A stretch of 64,000 nt of DNA from Pseudofrankia coriaricola (GTDB lineage Bacteria; Actinomycetota; Actinomycetes; Frankiales; Frankiaceae). The stretch covers positions 1 through 64,000 of the forward strand of contig NZ_MBLO01000102.1 of the NCBI RefSeq assembly GCF_001854805.1, in the 5' to 3' direction. The notes under the pieces are model-generated. The model worked only from the letters and a program-made list of their open reading frames with translations. It was not told the origin of the DNA and searched no databases. This document shows, piece after piece, positions 41,049-50,264 of the stretch. Position numbers and translations under genes: made by a program. The first letter of the stretch is position 1, and each line of letters begins with the position of its first letter.

Positions 41049-41512
41049 CGGACGTCGTCCTTCCCGCCGTCGGCCGCGCTGGCCGCCTTCGGCGCCTGAC
41101 TCGTGACGATCACAGTGTTCTTCGCCTCGGCGACCAGGCGGCCATCGGGCGTGCGGAACTCGTTGACGACCTCGATGAACCGCATCGTGCCGCCACGGCG
41201 GCCCTCCTTGACATAGTCGGCGGCGATCTTGGCCCGGCCGACCAGCCGGATACCCGCGCGCGGCGGTTCGCCGTGGAAGACGAACTCCTGGCCGCCGTGC
41301 AGCACGCGCCCCAGGTCGATCTCCTCGTACCCTTCGACGTCGTCCCATGGCACACCGGCGCCGTCGGACCAGAACGCGGAGGTCATCAGGAAGGTGGCCG
41401 GCGAGACCGGCCGCTCGGCCGTCAGGTAGTCGGGGTTGCGCGACTTGGTCGCCCTGGCGAACTCGCGGATCTTGCCGAGTTCGACCTCCATCGTGTAGCC
41501 CGGTGCGGGCAT
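41045..41512 (-). CDS. FAS1-like dehydratase domain protein (HadA-like)
   Basis: This 155 aa N-terminal-type MaoC subunit has the opening GYTMEVELGKIREFARATKS, YLTAERPVSPATFLMTSAFW and GQEFVFHGEPPRAGIRLVGR. Such subunits lack the catalytic pair and complete the substrate tunnel of the partner encoded next. ATG at 41512 has AAGGAG 4-5 bases upstream. In mycobacteria the equivalent genes lie near rpmG and secE; this pair is instead by an acyl-CoA dehydrogenase. Confidence 0.87.
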   Translation of the reverse strand: MPAPGYTMEVELGKIREFARATKSRNPDYLTAERPVSPATFLMTSAFWSDGAGVPWDDVEGYEEIDLGRVLHGGQEFVFHGEPPRAGIRLVGRAKIAADYVKEGRRGGTMRFIEVVNEFRTPDGRLVAEAKNTVIVTSQAPKAASAADGGKDDVR

Positions 41513-41931
41513 GGGGCTCCTTCCCTCGCGACGCGGCTCCGGGCCGCCGGGTCGCGACGGACGCGGGCGGGCACGCGCGGCGATGCGCTGGGCCGACGGA
41601 GGTGGGCGAGCCTCGTGCCTCCGGGGGTCACCAGATCCTGTCCCGATCGATCGATATCGGGTCTTGCAAGGCTGCCACGGACTTGCCCCGGATGCACCTA
41701 GATCGCCCGCGGGGCGAGAACTCTCGTGCTCCGGCCCTGCTCGCGATCTCTGTCTCCGAGTGCCGGACACGCCGGCGCGTCGGCCGGCAGGCGCCCCGTG
41801 CCCGGCTGTCGGCCGCGGCGGACGGTCGCCGTCTGGGCGGTCGCCATCCGGTTCGTCATCATGTGGACGGTCGTCACGGAAACGAGCAAACCGTCCACGG
41901 ATATCTGCTCTCAGCCCTAGGCTCGGCGGAG
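41513..41931. promoter_or_regulatory. Divergent intergenic region
   Basis: It lies between the dehydratase operon (minus) and the anchored protein gene (plus). CCCGATCGATCGATATCGGG at 41641-41660 is nearly a perfect palindrome and could bind a regulator. TAGGCT at 41918-41923 ends 8 bases before the plus-strand ATG. No gene seen. Confidence 0.45.
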
Positions 41932-43080
41932 ATGGAGCAACGTGCGGCGGAGGAGCGGCAACGCGGCGAGAGTCTCAGCCGGCGCGGCAATGCCGAGGGA
42001 AGCCGCGCCCCCGACGCCTACGCGCGGCGGGCGCCGCGCCCTGAGGAGCCGCCCCCGTCGGCGCCGGCCGGGCGGCACCGATCTCCGTGGGGCCGGTCGG
42101 GGCGGATCCTGCCGATCCGGTGGGGCCGGATCGCGGCCGGCTCCGTCGTCGCCCTCGCGGTGGTCGGCGTCCTCATTGGCTACGCGCTGCTCAGCGGCAG
42201 CGGTCCGAAGATGGCCGGTACCTCGAGCGGTGGCTCGGCGCCTGCCAGCCGGCCGACGGATGACACCAACCGTGTCACGGTCGCCGGCCCTTCGCCGACG
42301 GGCGCTGGGGCGGGGCCGAACAGCGTGAGCGCCAGCCCCGCGCCGGGCACGGTCCTCGGGCTGCTGCCCACCGGGCCCCCGGTCCCGCCGCCACCCACGG
42401 CCTCGCGCCCGGCGTCGACGCTTGTCGCCACCCCCGCCGGGCCCCGGAGCACCGGTCCCGTGCTCACCCTGGGGCGGACGTCCGTCAGCCTCGGACAGGT
42501 CGACTCCACCGACACCGTCGACCTCACCAACACGGGTACCGAGGCCTTCACGATCCGGACCGGCGGCGCGCCGTCCTACCTGGACGCGACACCGCGTGCG
42601 ACCCGCCTCGACCCGGGCTACCGCACCCAGCTGGTCATCAGCCTGGACCGTTCGGCCGCGCCGGTCGGCCAGCTCGACATCCCGATCACCGTCGCCCCGG
42701 TCTCGGGGACCGGCGGCGGGACGATCCACGTGACGGCCGTCGTCACCGCCGGGCCGAGGATTCTTTCCGCCGCCGCGCCGTCGTCGCTGCGCGCCCAGGC
42801 CTGTGTCACCGACCAGGCCCCGGCGACCGGCACCCTGACCGTCGAGGTCCAGGACCCGGTCGGCATGTCCGGCGGCACCGTCGCGACAACCGCCCCGAAC
42901 GGCGCCACCGCGACGGTCGCCCTCCAGCTCGGCTCCACCACCGACGACAGGTCCACCTGGACCGCCCAGCTGGGCCCCTCCGCGACCGCCGGCACCCTCG
43001 CCTACACGGTGACCGTCAAGGACCTCAACAACCGCGTGGCCACCAAGCAGGGCTCCCTGACCGTCGCCGAGTGCTCCTAG
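41932..43080 (+). CDS. Membrane-anchored extracellular protein of unknown function
   Basis: This 382 aa protein has a charged N-terminal cytoplasmic part (1-65) and one transmembrane helix (AAGSVVALAVVGVLIGYALL). An extracellular Ser/Pro/Thr-rich stretch follows, then two beta-rich domains. The first (about 180-280) reads LTLGRTSVSLGQVDSTDTVD and LTNTGTEAFTIRT, a pattern seen in Ig-like/BACON-type domains. The second ends with TVKDLNNRVATKQGSLTV. A single cysteine pair (CVT... and the final ECS) may form a disulfide. ATG at 41932 is probably leaderless after TAGGCT. I do not recognise a specific function. Confidence 0.7.
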   Translation: MEQRAAEERQRGESLSRRGNAEGSRAPDAYARRAPRPEEPPPSAPAGRHRSPWGRSGRILPIRWGRIAAGSVVALAVVGVLIGYALLSGSGPKMAGTSSGGSAPASRPTDDTNRVTVAGPSPTGAGAGPNSVSASPAPGTVLGLLPTGPPVPPPPTASRPASTLVATPAGPRSTGPVLTLGRTSVSLGQVDSTDTVDLTNTGTEAFTIRTGGAPSYLDATPRATRLDPGYRTQLVISLDRSAAPVGQLDIPITVAPVSGTGGGTIHVTAVVTAGPRILSAAAPSSLRAQACVTDQAPATGTLTVEVQDPVGMSGGTVATTAPNGATATVALQLGSTTDDRSTWTAQLGPSATAGTLAYTVTVKDLNNRVATKQGSLTVAECS

Positions 43081-43559
43081 CGCCGCGCCCGGTGCCGCCC
43101 GCCAACGTTCGCCCGCCAGTACACGACTGATAGATCATCGCCACCGTGTCGTCGTAGTCGTGGGTCGGGCCAGATCGCGACGGTGACAACACGGCCGCGG
43201 CGATCATGAATGATCGTGGATGGGGTAGACCCTTGCTGCCGCGGCGCTGGCACCGCACGCTCCCGGCACGGCACGTTCCCAGCATCGCGGGATCCGGGCA
43301 CCGTACGCCGCTCGTTGCCCGGGCGTCGCGCGGGTGGCGGGTGCGTAACCGCGGGCGGCCTCGCGACAGCGTGCCAGCGCCTGTGACGTTCAAGAAGCGT
43401 ATTCGTTACCCGGAACGGCGCGATGGGGCGGCGGAATGCACCTGGGCATCGACTTCGGGTGCCGAACGGTGACCGGTCCCAAGCGTGACGTCAAAGCGGA
43501 GCCGACGGCGTTCGGATTCCGCTCCCAACCTGAGGCGCGCTGTTGTGTACCCTTCCGCC
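43081..43559. other. Gene-free first half of a 1 kb gap
   Basis: No coding frame has family features. Two short AT-richer stretches occur (GATCATGAATGATCGTGG at 43201-43218 and GTATTCGTTACCCGG at 43399-43413). TACCCT at 43548-43553 could be the -10 box for the candidate RNA that follows. Confidence 0.4.
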
Positions 43560-43951
43560 CGAGAGTTAAACCGGCACTCGCGTTGTAATGCTGAACTTGC
43601 GCCACGCCCAAGAGTGACCGCGACCCGACGTCACTGAAGGTGGTGAGCCAAGAAGTTGTGAACGCAACTTCGCCAACGCCGTCGGCGGCTACAAACAAGT
43701 GGAACGACGCCGCGGTCAAGCGACGAGAAACGGGAGAGGCCGACGTCGCCGCCCAGCGGCGATGAAAAGGCTGCGCGCCACGTCATCGTGAGGCGACAAC
43801 GAGCCGAAGGGGGCCGGAGCCTCGTCTGCGCCGGGACTCCGGGGGCAGCCCCGGAACGACATTGCGGGCTGCGGACTGTCGGCCGAAAGGGCCGGCGAGT
43901 AGGGCAAGTTTGCGTACCGCCCGGCTCGGGGGGTACCGGGCGGTACTTTTT
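43560..43951 (+). ncRNA. Candidate structured noncoding RNA
   Basis: About 390 bases of gene-free, less GC-rich sequence are packed with short hairpins: GAAGTTG/CAACTTC (43640-43660 area), CGCCGC/GCGGCG (43747-43762), GCAGCCC/GGGCTGC (43842-43873) and GGCC-GAAAG-GGCC (43880-43894). It ends in a strong terminator at 43914-43951 that reads only in the plus direction. The nearest upstream gene ends 830 bases before the terminator. It does not look like RNase P RNA, tmRNA or 6S RNA by their conserved segments. The 5' end is a guess from the TACCCT box. Confidence 0.45.
43914..43951 (+). terminator. Strong intrinsic terminator
   Basis: GTACCGCCCGG pairs perfectly with CCGGGCGGTAC (11 bp) around an 11-base loop, followed by five T. 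This is the only canonical U-tract terminator seen in the window. Confidence 0.88.
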
Positions 43952-44083
43952 CGATAGTGGCATCTACCGGTGGGTTGCACAAGACACCAACTCAACAAAT
44001 CCATGTTGGCGTCTGGACGCGAGCGTTGATCGGGCCTGTATCCAGACCACGCCGGGCCAACCGTGGAAGTCCACTCGACGTGG

Positions 44084-47000
44084 TCAGGCGGGGCGGCGGT
44101 AGACACGGGTCGCGGTGAGGACGCCGGTGGCGGCATCCGGGCGGCCGCCGGCGGCCGGCAGGCCGCGGCGCAGATGTTCCTCGACGCGGAGGTATTTCAG
44201 CCCGGCGCGCAGGTCGGCATCGTTCCGTAGCCTGATCACCAGCGGGAAGGCGGCCAGGGCGGCCGTGTCGAACAGGCCGGTGGTGTAGACGAGCTGGACA
44301 CCGAGCCGGTCGGCGACGGCAAGCTGCAGGTCGAGCAGGTAGCCGGCGGAGGCGCGGCCGATCGGGTTGTCGAGGAACAGCACGCCGGCGTGCGGGGTGC
44401 GCAGCTGGCCCCTGTCGTTGGCGCGCAGCGCCGCCATCGTGCAGTAAAGGATGATGGCCGCGGTGAGCTGCTGGCCGCCGGAGAACACGTCGCCAAGCTC
44501 GGACACCCGGACCCGCTCGGTGCGCAGCACCGCGTCCGGCTTGAGCACCTCGACCCGCACGCCGCGCGGGAGGGCGGCGCGCACCCCGCGCAGGAGCAGC
44601 GCCATCCCGTCCAGCCGTGCCATCGGCGCCCGGCCGCCACCGGCGGCGGCGCCTGCGCCGGCCGCCTGGCCTCCCGGCACCGCCGCCGCGGGCCCACCTT
44701 GCCCGGCCGCCGCGGGCCGGCCCTGCGCGGCCGCGGCGTCGACGACGTCGCCGAGCGCGTCGGCGAGCGTCGCCGCCTCGGGATCCGCGAACGAGATCCG
44801 CAGAAACTCCTGGCCGGACCAGTCGCCGAGCTGGTCGGGCAGCCGGGACAGCCGCTGCGCGGCGCGCAGCGTGCCGAGCGCGGCACGGACCATGCCCTCC
44901 AGCCGGGCCACGATCGCCGCCCGGTTGCGGCCGATGTGCGCGAGGTCGTCGTCGAGGCTGCGCAGCCGGGGTGCCAGCGCGTCGGCCCAGGCGACGGCGT
45001 TCGCCGCGACCGCCTCGCGCCCGGCGCGGACCATCTGGCGGCGGGCGGGCGCCCGGACGCCCTCGAACCGATCCTGCCCGGCCCAGGCGGCGACGGCGTC
45101 CGCCGCGGCGCGCACGGCGGCGGCGGCCGTCGCGAGCCGCGCGGTCGCCGCCCGCCAGCTGTCGCGGGCCGACCGCGCCGCGGAACGGGCCTCCTCGGGA
45201 CCACCTCCGAACGTGGCGGCCCCGGCCGGCCCGCCGGCGCCCGTACCACCGGCCGCCGCGCCGCCCGCGGTCGCGACGTCGTCGCCGGGGTTCTCGCCAG
45301 ACCGGCGAATCCGAGCTGGCTGATCCGCCGGGAGGTCCGCCGGCCGGTCCGGGGCGTTCGCGGTGTCGGCGATCGCCTCGGTGAGCGTGTCGGCGACGGC
45401 GCGGAACGCGGCGAGCGTGCCGTCGTGCTGACTGGCGAGCACCCCGAGCCGCTCACGCCCCGCCCTGGCGCGCCCGAGCTCCGTCTCGGCGGCGCGGACG
45501 GCGGCGAACGCCCGTCCCAGCAGTTCCTCGGCGTGCCGTGCGTCGGCGGGCACCTGGTCGCCGGTCAGCGGGCCAGCGCGTCGGCGACGCGCCTCCTCAC
45601 TGGTGGCGCGGACCTCCTCGCGCAGGCCGCCGACCCGCTCCCGCATCTCGTCCAGCTCGGCGGTCAGTGCCTCGGCGCGCCGCCCGGCCGTGGCGGCGGC
45701 CGCGGCGCGCGAGGCCGCGTCGGCGCCGTCGGGCCCGTCCAGCAGCTCGCGCGCGGCCCGCCGGACCTCGGGCGTGAGCGCATCCAGAGCGGCCCGGGCC
45801 GCGGCCTCCTCCCGGCGGGCCAGCTCCAGCGCGGCGGTCAGGTCGGCGCCGACGGCGACCTGCTGGTACGTCCGGGTCGCCGCCTCGTAGCGGGCCCGCA
45901 GCACCGCCACCGCGACCCGCGGCGCCTCGTCACCTCCGCCTGCGCCCGGCACGCCACCATGGCCTTGACCGCCGCCGGCTCCCGGGCCGCTCCCGGTCTC
46001 GGAGGCACTGTCGACCTCCGCGCCCGCGCCGATGACCTCGGCGGCCTCGGCTCGGGCCGCGTCCGCGGTGCGGCGGGCGCCGTCCGCCTCGCGGCGCGCC
46101 TCGGCGCCGGCGCGGCGGGCGGTGGTGGCGGCGGCGCGGTGCGCCTCGGCCGCCGCGGCCAGCCGCGCGGCGGTCGCGGCCAGCTCGTCCGCGTGGGCGA
46201 GGTCCTCGACCGGGCTGCCGATCGCGCGGGCCAGCCGGTCGAGCTCGCCGGCCCTGGCCACGGCGCGCTGCTCGGCCGCGCGCAGCGACTCGACGGCGGC
46301 GAACGCCCCGTCCGCCGCGGCCCGGGCCTCCTCGGCCCGCGCCGTCGTCCCGGCGAGCGCGCTCGCGGCGTCGGCCGCGGCGTCCCGGGCGGCGGCGAGC
46401 TTCGCGGCCAGCGCCGCGACCCGGCCCGGTGGGCAGGTGCGCCGCCAGCCCATGAGCGCGGCCGTCAATGCCCTGTCCGCCTCGACCCTCGCGGAGAGCT
46501 CGGCCGTGAGCCGGGCCCGGTCGTCCTGGCGCCGCTGGGTCGCGGACCGCTCTGTGGCGGCCGCGTCCGTGTCGTACAGTGCCGGGTTCGGCGGCACGAC
46601 GAACACCAGCCCGTCAGACGCCGGTCCGTCGCTGGCGCGGCTCACGCGCTCCGCGCCCTCGGCGGGGCCGGCCACGTCGTCAGGGCCGGCCGCGGTACCA
46701 AGACCAGCCGCGGTGCCAAGGCCGGCCGCGCCGCGGGCGGCGGCCGCGCCGCGGGGAGCGGCGAACGCGGCCGGCGTGGCGACGGTGACGGCCGCGTTGG
46801 GGAGAAGGCGGGCGGCGAGGAGGACCTCGCGGGCGCGCGCGAGCGTGGCGCCCGCGCCGTCCGGGTCCCGCGCGGTGACGACTACCCCGTCGGCGACGTC
46901 GGGACGCCCGCGCCACACGGCCTCGCGGTCGGCGACGGGCACCGCGCGCGCCAGGTACGCCCAGCCGGGCTCGGCCGCGATCCCGGCCCCGGTCAGCGCC

Positions 47001-49333
47001 GCGCACACCGCGAGCACCTCGGGCCGGGCCGGGCGAAGGTCGTCGTCGCCGAGCGCGGCGAGCACCCGACGGTCCGCGTCGGACTCGACGGTCAGCTCCA
47101 GCCTGCGCCGCTCGCCCGCCGCCACGGCGGCCCGCAGCGCCGCGAGGGCCTCCTCGGCCACCCTGTCCAGTCCCGCCGCGGCGGCGGGGGCCGCCGCCGC
47201 GAGGCCGAGCAGGGCGGCGATCCTGCCGTCGGCGGTGACGGCCGCGGCGTCGTCGTCGGCAGCCGCGACCTGGTCGGTGAGCGCCGCGGCCCTCGCCTGG
47301 GCGGCGTCGCCGGCCCGCTCGGCCCGCCGGCTCGCCTCGGCCGTCGCGGTGCGCTCCCGGTCCAGCCGGCCGACCTCCGCGAGCGCCTCCTGGATCGCCG
47401 TTGCCGCGGCGCGAGCCGCGTCGGCCGCGTCCGCCGCGGCCTCGCCCAACGATGCGTGGCCGATGGCCGTGTCCCCGGACACGCCGAGCGACCACGGTCG
47501 GTCCGGCAGAGACGAAGCGTGGTCGGCTGTCGTGTCTGGAGGGTCGCCCACCGACCACGATCCGGCGCCGGCGCCGCTGCCGCTGCCTGCGCTGTCGACG
47601 TCGGCAGCGGTCCTGGCGGTGCCGGGGAGCAGGCCGCCGGCGGCCGCGGCGGCCAGCGCGGTCGCGGCCGCCTCGACCCGGTCCCGGGCCGCGCGTTCGC
47701 CGGCGCGGGCGGTGGCGGCCTCGTCGAGGGCGCGGCGCTCGGCCTCGGCCGCCGTCTCGGCATCCTGGTCCTGCCCGGTCGCGCGCCGCTCGGCCTCGTC
47801 GGCGGCGGCGCGGGCGCGAGCCGCGGCCGCCAGCAGCCCGGCGACCAGCGCGCGGGCGGCGGCGTCCCGGTCGGCCAGCGCCGGCGCGGCGGTGTCACGG
47901 GCCTCGGTGACCAGCGTTGTCAGCCGGGCCGCCTCGGCGCTCGCCGCCGCGAGCCGCAGCGTGTCCGCGCTCGCCCGCCAGCCCTCGACCACCGTCGCCG
48001 TCGCCTTCGCCGCGGTGACCAGCTCGTCGCGGGCCGCCTGAGCGTCGGCGAGGCGCAGCTCGGCGAGCCGGCGGCGCAGCGCGGCCACCAGGTCGCCGGC
48101 GTGCGCCCGGCCCCCTTCGGCGGTGGCCTCCGCGTCGCCGGCCGCCGCGAGCTGGGCCGTGAGCCCCGCGCGGTCGGCCTCACCGGCCCGCAGCCGTCCG
48201 TCCACTCCCGCGGCGAGCCGGGCGATCTCGACGCGGGCGGCGTCCAGCCCCACCTGGGCCACGTCCCGGTCGCGCAGGGTGTCGACGAGGACGGACAGCC
48301 GGTCCAGCGCGCCCGCGACGAAGTCGCGCTCGGCGGCGAGCGCCGCCCGCTCGGCGAGCTTGGCCGCGTAGCCGTCGACGACCTCGGCCACGCCGGCGGG
48401 GTCCTCCGGTGGTGTCACCGCGCGCAGCAGGAAGTCGACGAACCCCTCGTCGGTGGTGAACGCGAACGCCTCCGCCGCCTCACCCTCGCCGGCGTTCATG
48501 GCGCGCTGGTAGCGGAACAGCTCCGGGTCGAGGCCAAGGGCGTCCAGGTGCTCCAGCCAGGCGCCCTGATGAGTCTCCCAGGTCAGGTCGAGCGCCGGGT
48601 CGGCGGCGTGCGCGTGGGTCATCGCCTCGCGGAACCCGGCGAGCGTCACCAGCCGGCCGTCGCGGCGTAGTGGGAGGGTCGTGAGGTCTGTGCCACCAGG
48701 GCCGCCGGACGGGCGGAACGAATACCAGGCGTCGGCGAGCCGGCCGCCGTCGGCCGGGCCACGCCCGCGCCACTCGCTCACCTTGCCGGTCACGACCCGC
48801 TCGCCGGTCACCGCGTGCTGCCACTCGCAGATCACCTGGCCGCAGTCCCTGGGCAGCACGAAGTTGTCCAGCACCCGTCCGTTGGACGTGCCGACGACGT
48901 GCCGGCGCCCCGGCAGCACGACGGAGAAGATCAGCTTCATCAGCACGCTCTTGCCGCCGCCGTTCTCCAGGAACAGCACGGTGGCCGGCGACGCCCGCCG
49001 CCGCACCGGCGGCTCCCCGCCCAGCTGCCACCCGGCCGGCGCCGCGTCAGCCGACGGGCCGCTACCTGGTGCGCCGGCCGTCAGACCCGTGGTGGCGGCG
49101 GAGCTGGCCCCCGCACCGGTCTCCGTGCCGGCGTCCGGGCCCGTGCCTCCCGGATCACCGGCACCGCCTGCCGCTGGCGGCGGCGCCGGCTGGGCGGAGA
49201 CGAGGTCGAACATCGAGTCCTGACGCGGCCCCGCCACCGGCCCGCCGACGCCGGAGAAGTCGAGCAGCACGTCGCCGAAGCGGGCACCCCGAGGCCCGAT
49301 CGAGTGCAACCGCACCCGTGCCAGCTCATACAT
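44084..49333 (-). CDS. MukB/JetC-like SMC ATPase
   Basis: This 1,749 aa protein has the SMC plan. The N-terminal ATPase half carries Walker A FLENGGGKSVLMKLI (G-loop 123-129). A very long Ala/Arg/Glu-rich coiled-coil region (about 300-1580) follows. The C-terminal half has signature DVFSGGQQLTAAIILY (about 1617) and Walker B GVLFLDNPIGRASAGYLL. The residue after the Walker B aspartate is asparagine (about 1656), where SMC and MukB enzymes have the catalytic glutamate. A low-complexity insert of about 60 residues precedes Walker A. The ATG at 49333 overlaps the upstream gene by 8 bases. With the two upstream genes it forms a condensin-like complex of the MukBEF/MksBEF/Wadjet kind. A palindromic repeat lies within the coiled coil. 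Confidence 0.82.
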   Translation of the reverse strand: MYELARVRLHSIGPRGARFGDVLLDFSGVGGPVAGPRQDSMFDLVSAQPAPPPAAGGAGDPGGTGPDAGTETGAGASSAATTGLTAGAPGSGPSADAAPAGWQLGGEPPVRRRASPATVLFLENGGGKSVLMKLIFSVVLPGRRHVVGTSNGRVLDNFVLPRDCGQVICEWQHAVTGERVVTGKVSEWRGRGPADGGRLADAWYSFRPSGGPGGTDLTTLPLRRDGRLVTLAGFREAMTHAHAADPALDLTWETHQGAWLEHLDALGLDPELFRYQRAMNAGEGEAAEAFAFTTDEGFVDFLLRAVTPPEDPAGVAEVVDGYAAKLAERAALAAERDFVAGALDRLSVLVDTLRDRDVAQVGLDAARVEIARLAAGVDGRLRAGEADRAGLTAQLAAAGDAEATAEGGRAHAGDLVAALRRRLAELRLADAQAARDELVTAAKATATVVEGWRASADTLRLAAASAEAARLTTLVTEARDTAAPALADRDAAARALVAGLLAAAARARAAADEAERRATGQDQDAETAAEAERRALDEAATARAGERAARDRVEAAATALAAAAAGGLLPGTARTAADVDSAGSGSGAGAGSWSVGDPPDTTADHASSLPDRPWSLGVSGDTAIGHASLGEAAADAADAARAAATAIQEALAEVGRLDRERTATAEASRRAERAGDAAQARAAALTDQVAAADDDAAAVTADGRIAALLGLAAAAPAAAAGLDRVAEEALAALRAAVAAGERRRLELTVESDADRRVLAALGDDDLRPARPEVLAVCAALTGAGIAAEPGWAYLARAVPVADREAVWRGRPDVADGVVVTARDPDGAGATLARAREVLLAARLLPNAAVTVATPAAFAAPRGAAAARGAAGLGTAAGLGTAAGPDDVAGPAEGAERVSRASDGPASDGLVFVVPPNPALYDTDAAATERSATQRRQDDRARLTAELSARVEADRALTAALMGWRRTCPPGRVAALAAKLAAARDAAADAASALAGTTARAEEARAAADGAFAAVESLRAAEQRAVARAGELDRLARAIGSPVEDLAHADELAATAARLAAAAEAHRAAATTARRAGAEARREADGARRTADAARAEAAEVIGAGAEVDSASETGSGPGAGGGQGHGGVPGAGGGDEAPRVAVAVLRARYEAATRTYQQVAVGADLTAALELARREEAAARAALDALTPEVRRAARELLDGPDGADAASRAAAAATAGRRAEALTAELDEMRERVGGLREEVRATSEEARRRRAGPLTGDQVPADARHAEELLGRAFAAVRAAETELGRARAGRERLGVLASQHDGTLAAFRAVADTLTEAIADTANAPDRPADLPADQPARIRRSGENPGDDVATAGGAAAGGTGAGGPAGAATFGGGPEEARSAARSARDSWRAATARLATAAAAVRAAADAVAAWAGQDRFEGVRAPARRQMVRAGREAVAANAVAWADALAPRLRSLDDDLAHIGRNRAAIVARLEGMVRAALGTLRAAQRLSRLPDQLGDWSGQEFLRISFADPEAATLADALGDVVDAAAAQGRPAAAGQGGPAAAVPGGQAAGAGAAAGGGRAPMARLDGMALLLRGVRAALPRGVRVEVLKPDAVLRTERVRVSELGDVFSGGQQLTAAIILYCTMAALRANDRGQLRTPHAGVLFLDNPIGRASAGYLLDLQLAVADRLGVQLVYTTGLFDTAALAAFPLVIRLRNDADLRAGLKYLRVEEHLRRGLPAAGGRPDAATGVLTATRVYRRPA
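45287..45339 (+). repeat. Palindromic element inside the SMC gene (copy F, diverged)
   Basis: The ends GGGGTTCTCGCCAGACCGGC and GATCCGCCGGGAGGTCCG match the intergenic copies; the centre has diverged. On the minus strand it encodes LPADQPARIRRSGENPG, near residues 1332-1349, interrupting the alanine-rich coiled coil with Pro, Gly and Arg. Confidence 0.6.
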
Positions 49334-50264
49334 CGGCGCGCCCCTCGGCCGGGGTTCCCGCCGGATCCGCGGAGGTCGCGGGCGCGCCGGCGTCGAGGAG
49401 GTCGGGAGCGGACGGGACGACACGCAGGCCGCCGTCGGGGGTGGCGACGGTGACGACGCCGAGCGCGAGCAGCTCCTCCATCGCCGCGTCGGCGGCCAGC
49501 TCGCGGACCTGCACCTGGTAGCGCGGGGTGGTGCGGAACGTGCCGCCGCCCTCCTCGCCGACCTGGACCAGACAGCCCGACTCGACGAGGAACCCCATGG
49601 CCCGGGCGATGATCCCGGTCGTCGACCCGGAGAGCCTGCGCGAGTCCCTGGTCGTCCCGGTCGCCGGCCTGCGGGCGTAGAGCCGCCAGGCCGCCTCCAG
49701 TCGTGGTTCATCCTCCGGCGGCGGGTCGCCGGGGCCGGGGACGGCGGAGCCGCTGGCCCCGGCCTCGAGCAGCCGGGCGGCCTCCCGGACGAACGCGTCC
49801 ACCCCGTCGACGCTGACCCGCCCGACATAGGAGTCGTCGGTGAGGTCGGCCGGGCGGGGAAACGCGAGCGCGGCGATCGCGAGCTGCGCCAGCGCGTGCA
49901 GCATCCGGTCGGCGGCGCGGTGCTCGCCGCCGGCGCGCCGGGCGTAGTCGCTGATCCGCACGGTGAAGGCCGAATCCGCGGTGCCGCCGGCGACCAGCCC
50001 CGCCCGGTCGGAGACATCCAGGACGACGATGCCCAGCCCGTCCGCGACCGCGTGCGTCAGCGCCGCGAAGCCGGGCTCGTGCACGTAGCGGCGGACCAGT
50101 TCGCGGTAGCGCGCGTCCCGCGCCGGCACCAGCCGGGGCCGCAGCCCGAACGCCACCAGCTCCGCCGCGTCCCGCGCCACCGCCTCGACCGGCGGGCCTC
50201 CGCCCCGCCAGGACGGTGTGGCCGTGCCGGCGTCATCCTCGGCCGCCTCGACGGGCAGGTTCAC
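49326..50264 (-). CDS. MukE/JetB-like (kite) subunit, putative
   Basis: This 312 aa protein sits between the kleisin-like and SMC-like genes, the usual place of the winged-helix kite subunit. Its last part reads as winged-helix-like: IIARAMGFLVESGCLVQVGE followed by FRTTPRYQVQVRELAADAAM. Assignment is mainly by position and size. GTG at 50264 overlaps the upstream stop in GTGA. The C terminus (ATSADPAGTPAEGRADV) is formed partly by a truncated palindromic repeat at 49351-49379. Confidence 0.65.
   Translation of the reverse strand: MNLPVEAAEDDAGTATPSWRGGGPPVEAVARDAAELVAFGLRPRLVPARDARYRELVRRYVHEPGFAALTHAVADGLGIVVLDVSDRAGLVAGGTADSAFTVRISDYARRAGGEHRAADRMLHALAQLAIAALAFPRPADLTDDSYVGRVSVDGVDAFVREAARLLEAGASGSAVPGPGDPPPEDEPRLEAAWRLYARRPATGTTRDSRRLSGSTTGIIARAMGFLVESGCLVQVGEEGGGTFRTTPRYQVQVRELAADAAMEELLALGVVTVATPDGGLRVVPSAPDLLDAGAPATSADPAGTPAEGRADV
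49351..49379 (+). repeat. Palindromic element, partial copy G, at a gene end
   Basis: GGGGTTCCCGCCGGATCCGC and GGAGGTCG match both ends of the element with the centre missing. It lies in the last 20 codons of the kite-like gene, in the same orientation and frame as copy A. Confidence 0.55.

Noticed and set aside
42096-42130. GGCGGATCCTGCCGATCCGG as another palindromic-element copy
   Set aside because: Too short and the flanking GGGGTTCC and GGGAGGTCC boxes are absent.
43390-44136. Minus-strand small frames in the 1 kb gap
   Set aside because: No family similarity, no ribosome sites, and the stretch has hairpins and a terminator that fit an RNA gene better.
44390-48670. 1,426-codon plus-strand frame opposite the SMC gene
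   Set aside because: Antisense shadow of an Ala/Arg-rich coiled coil; the minus-strand frame has Walker A, signature and Walker B motifs.
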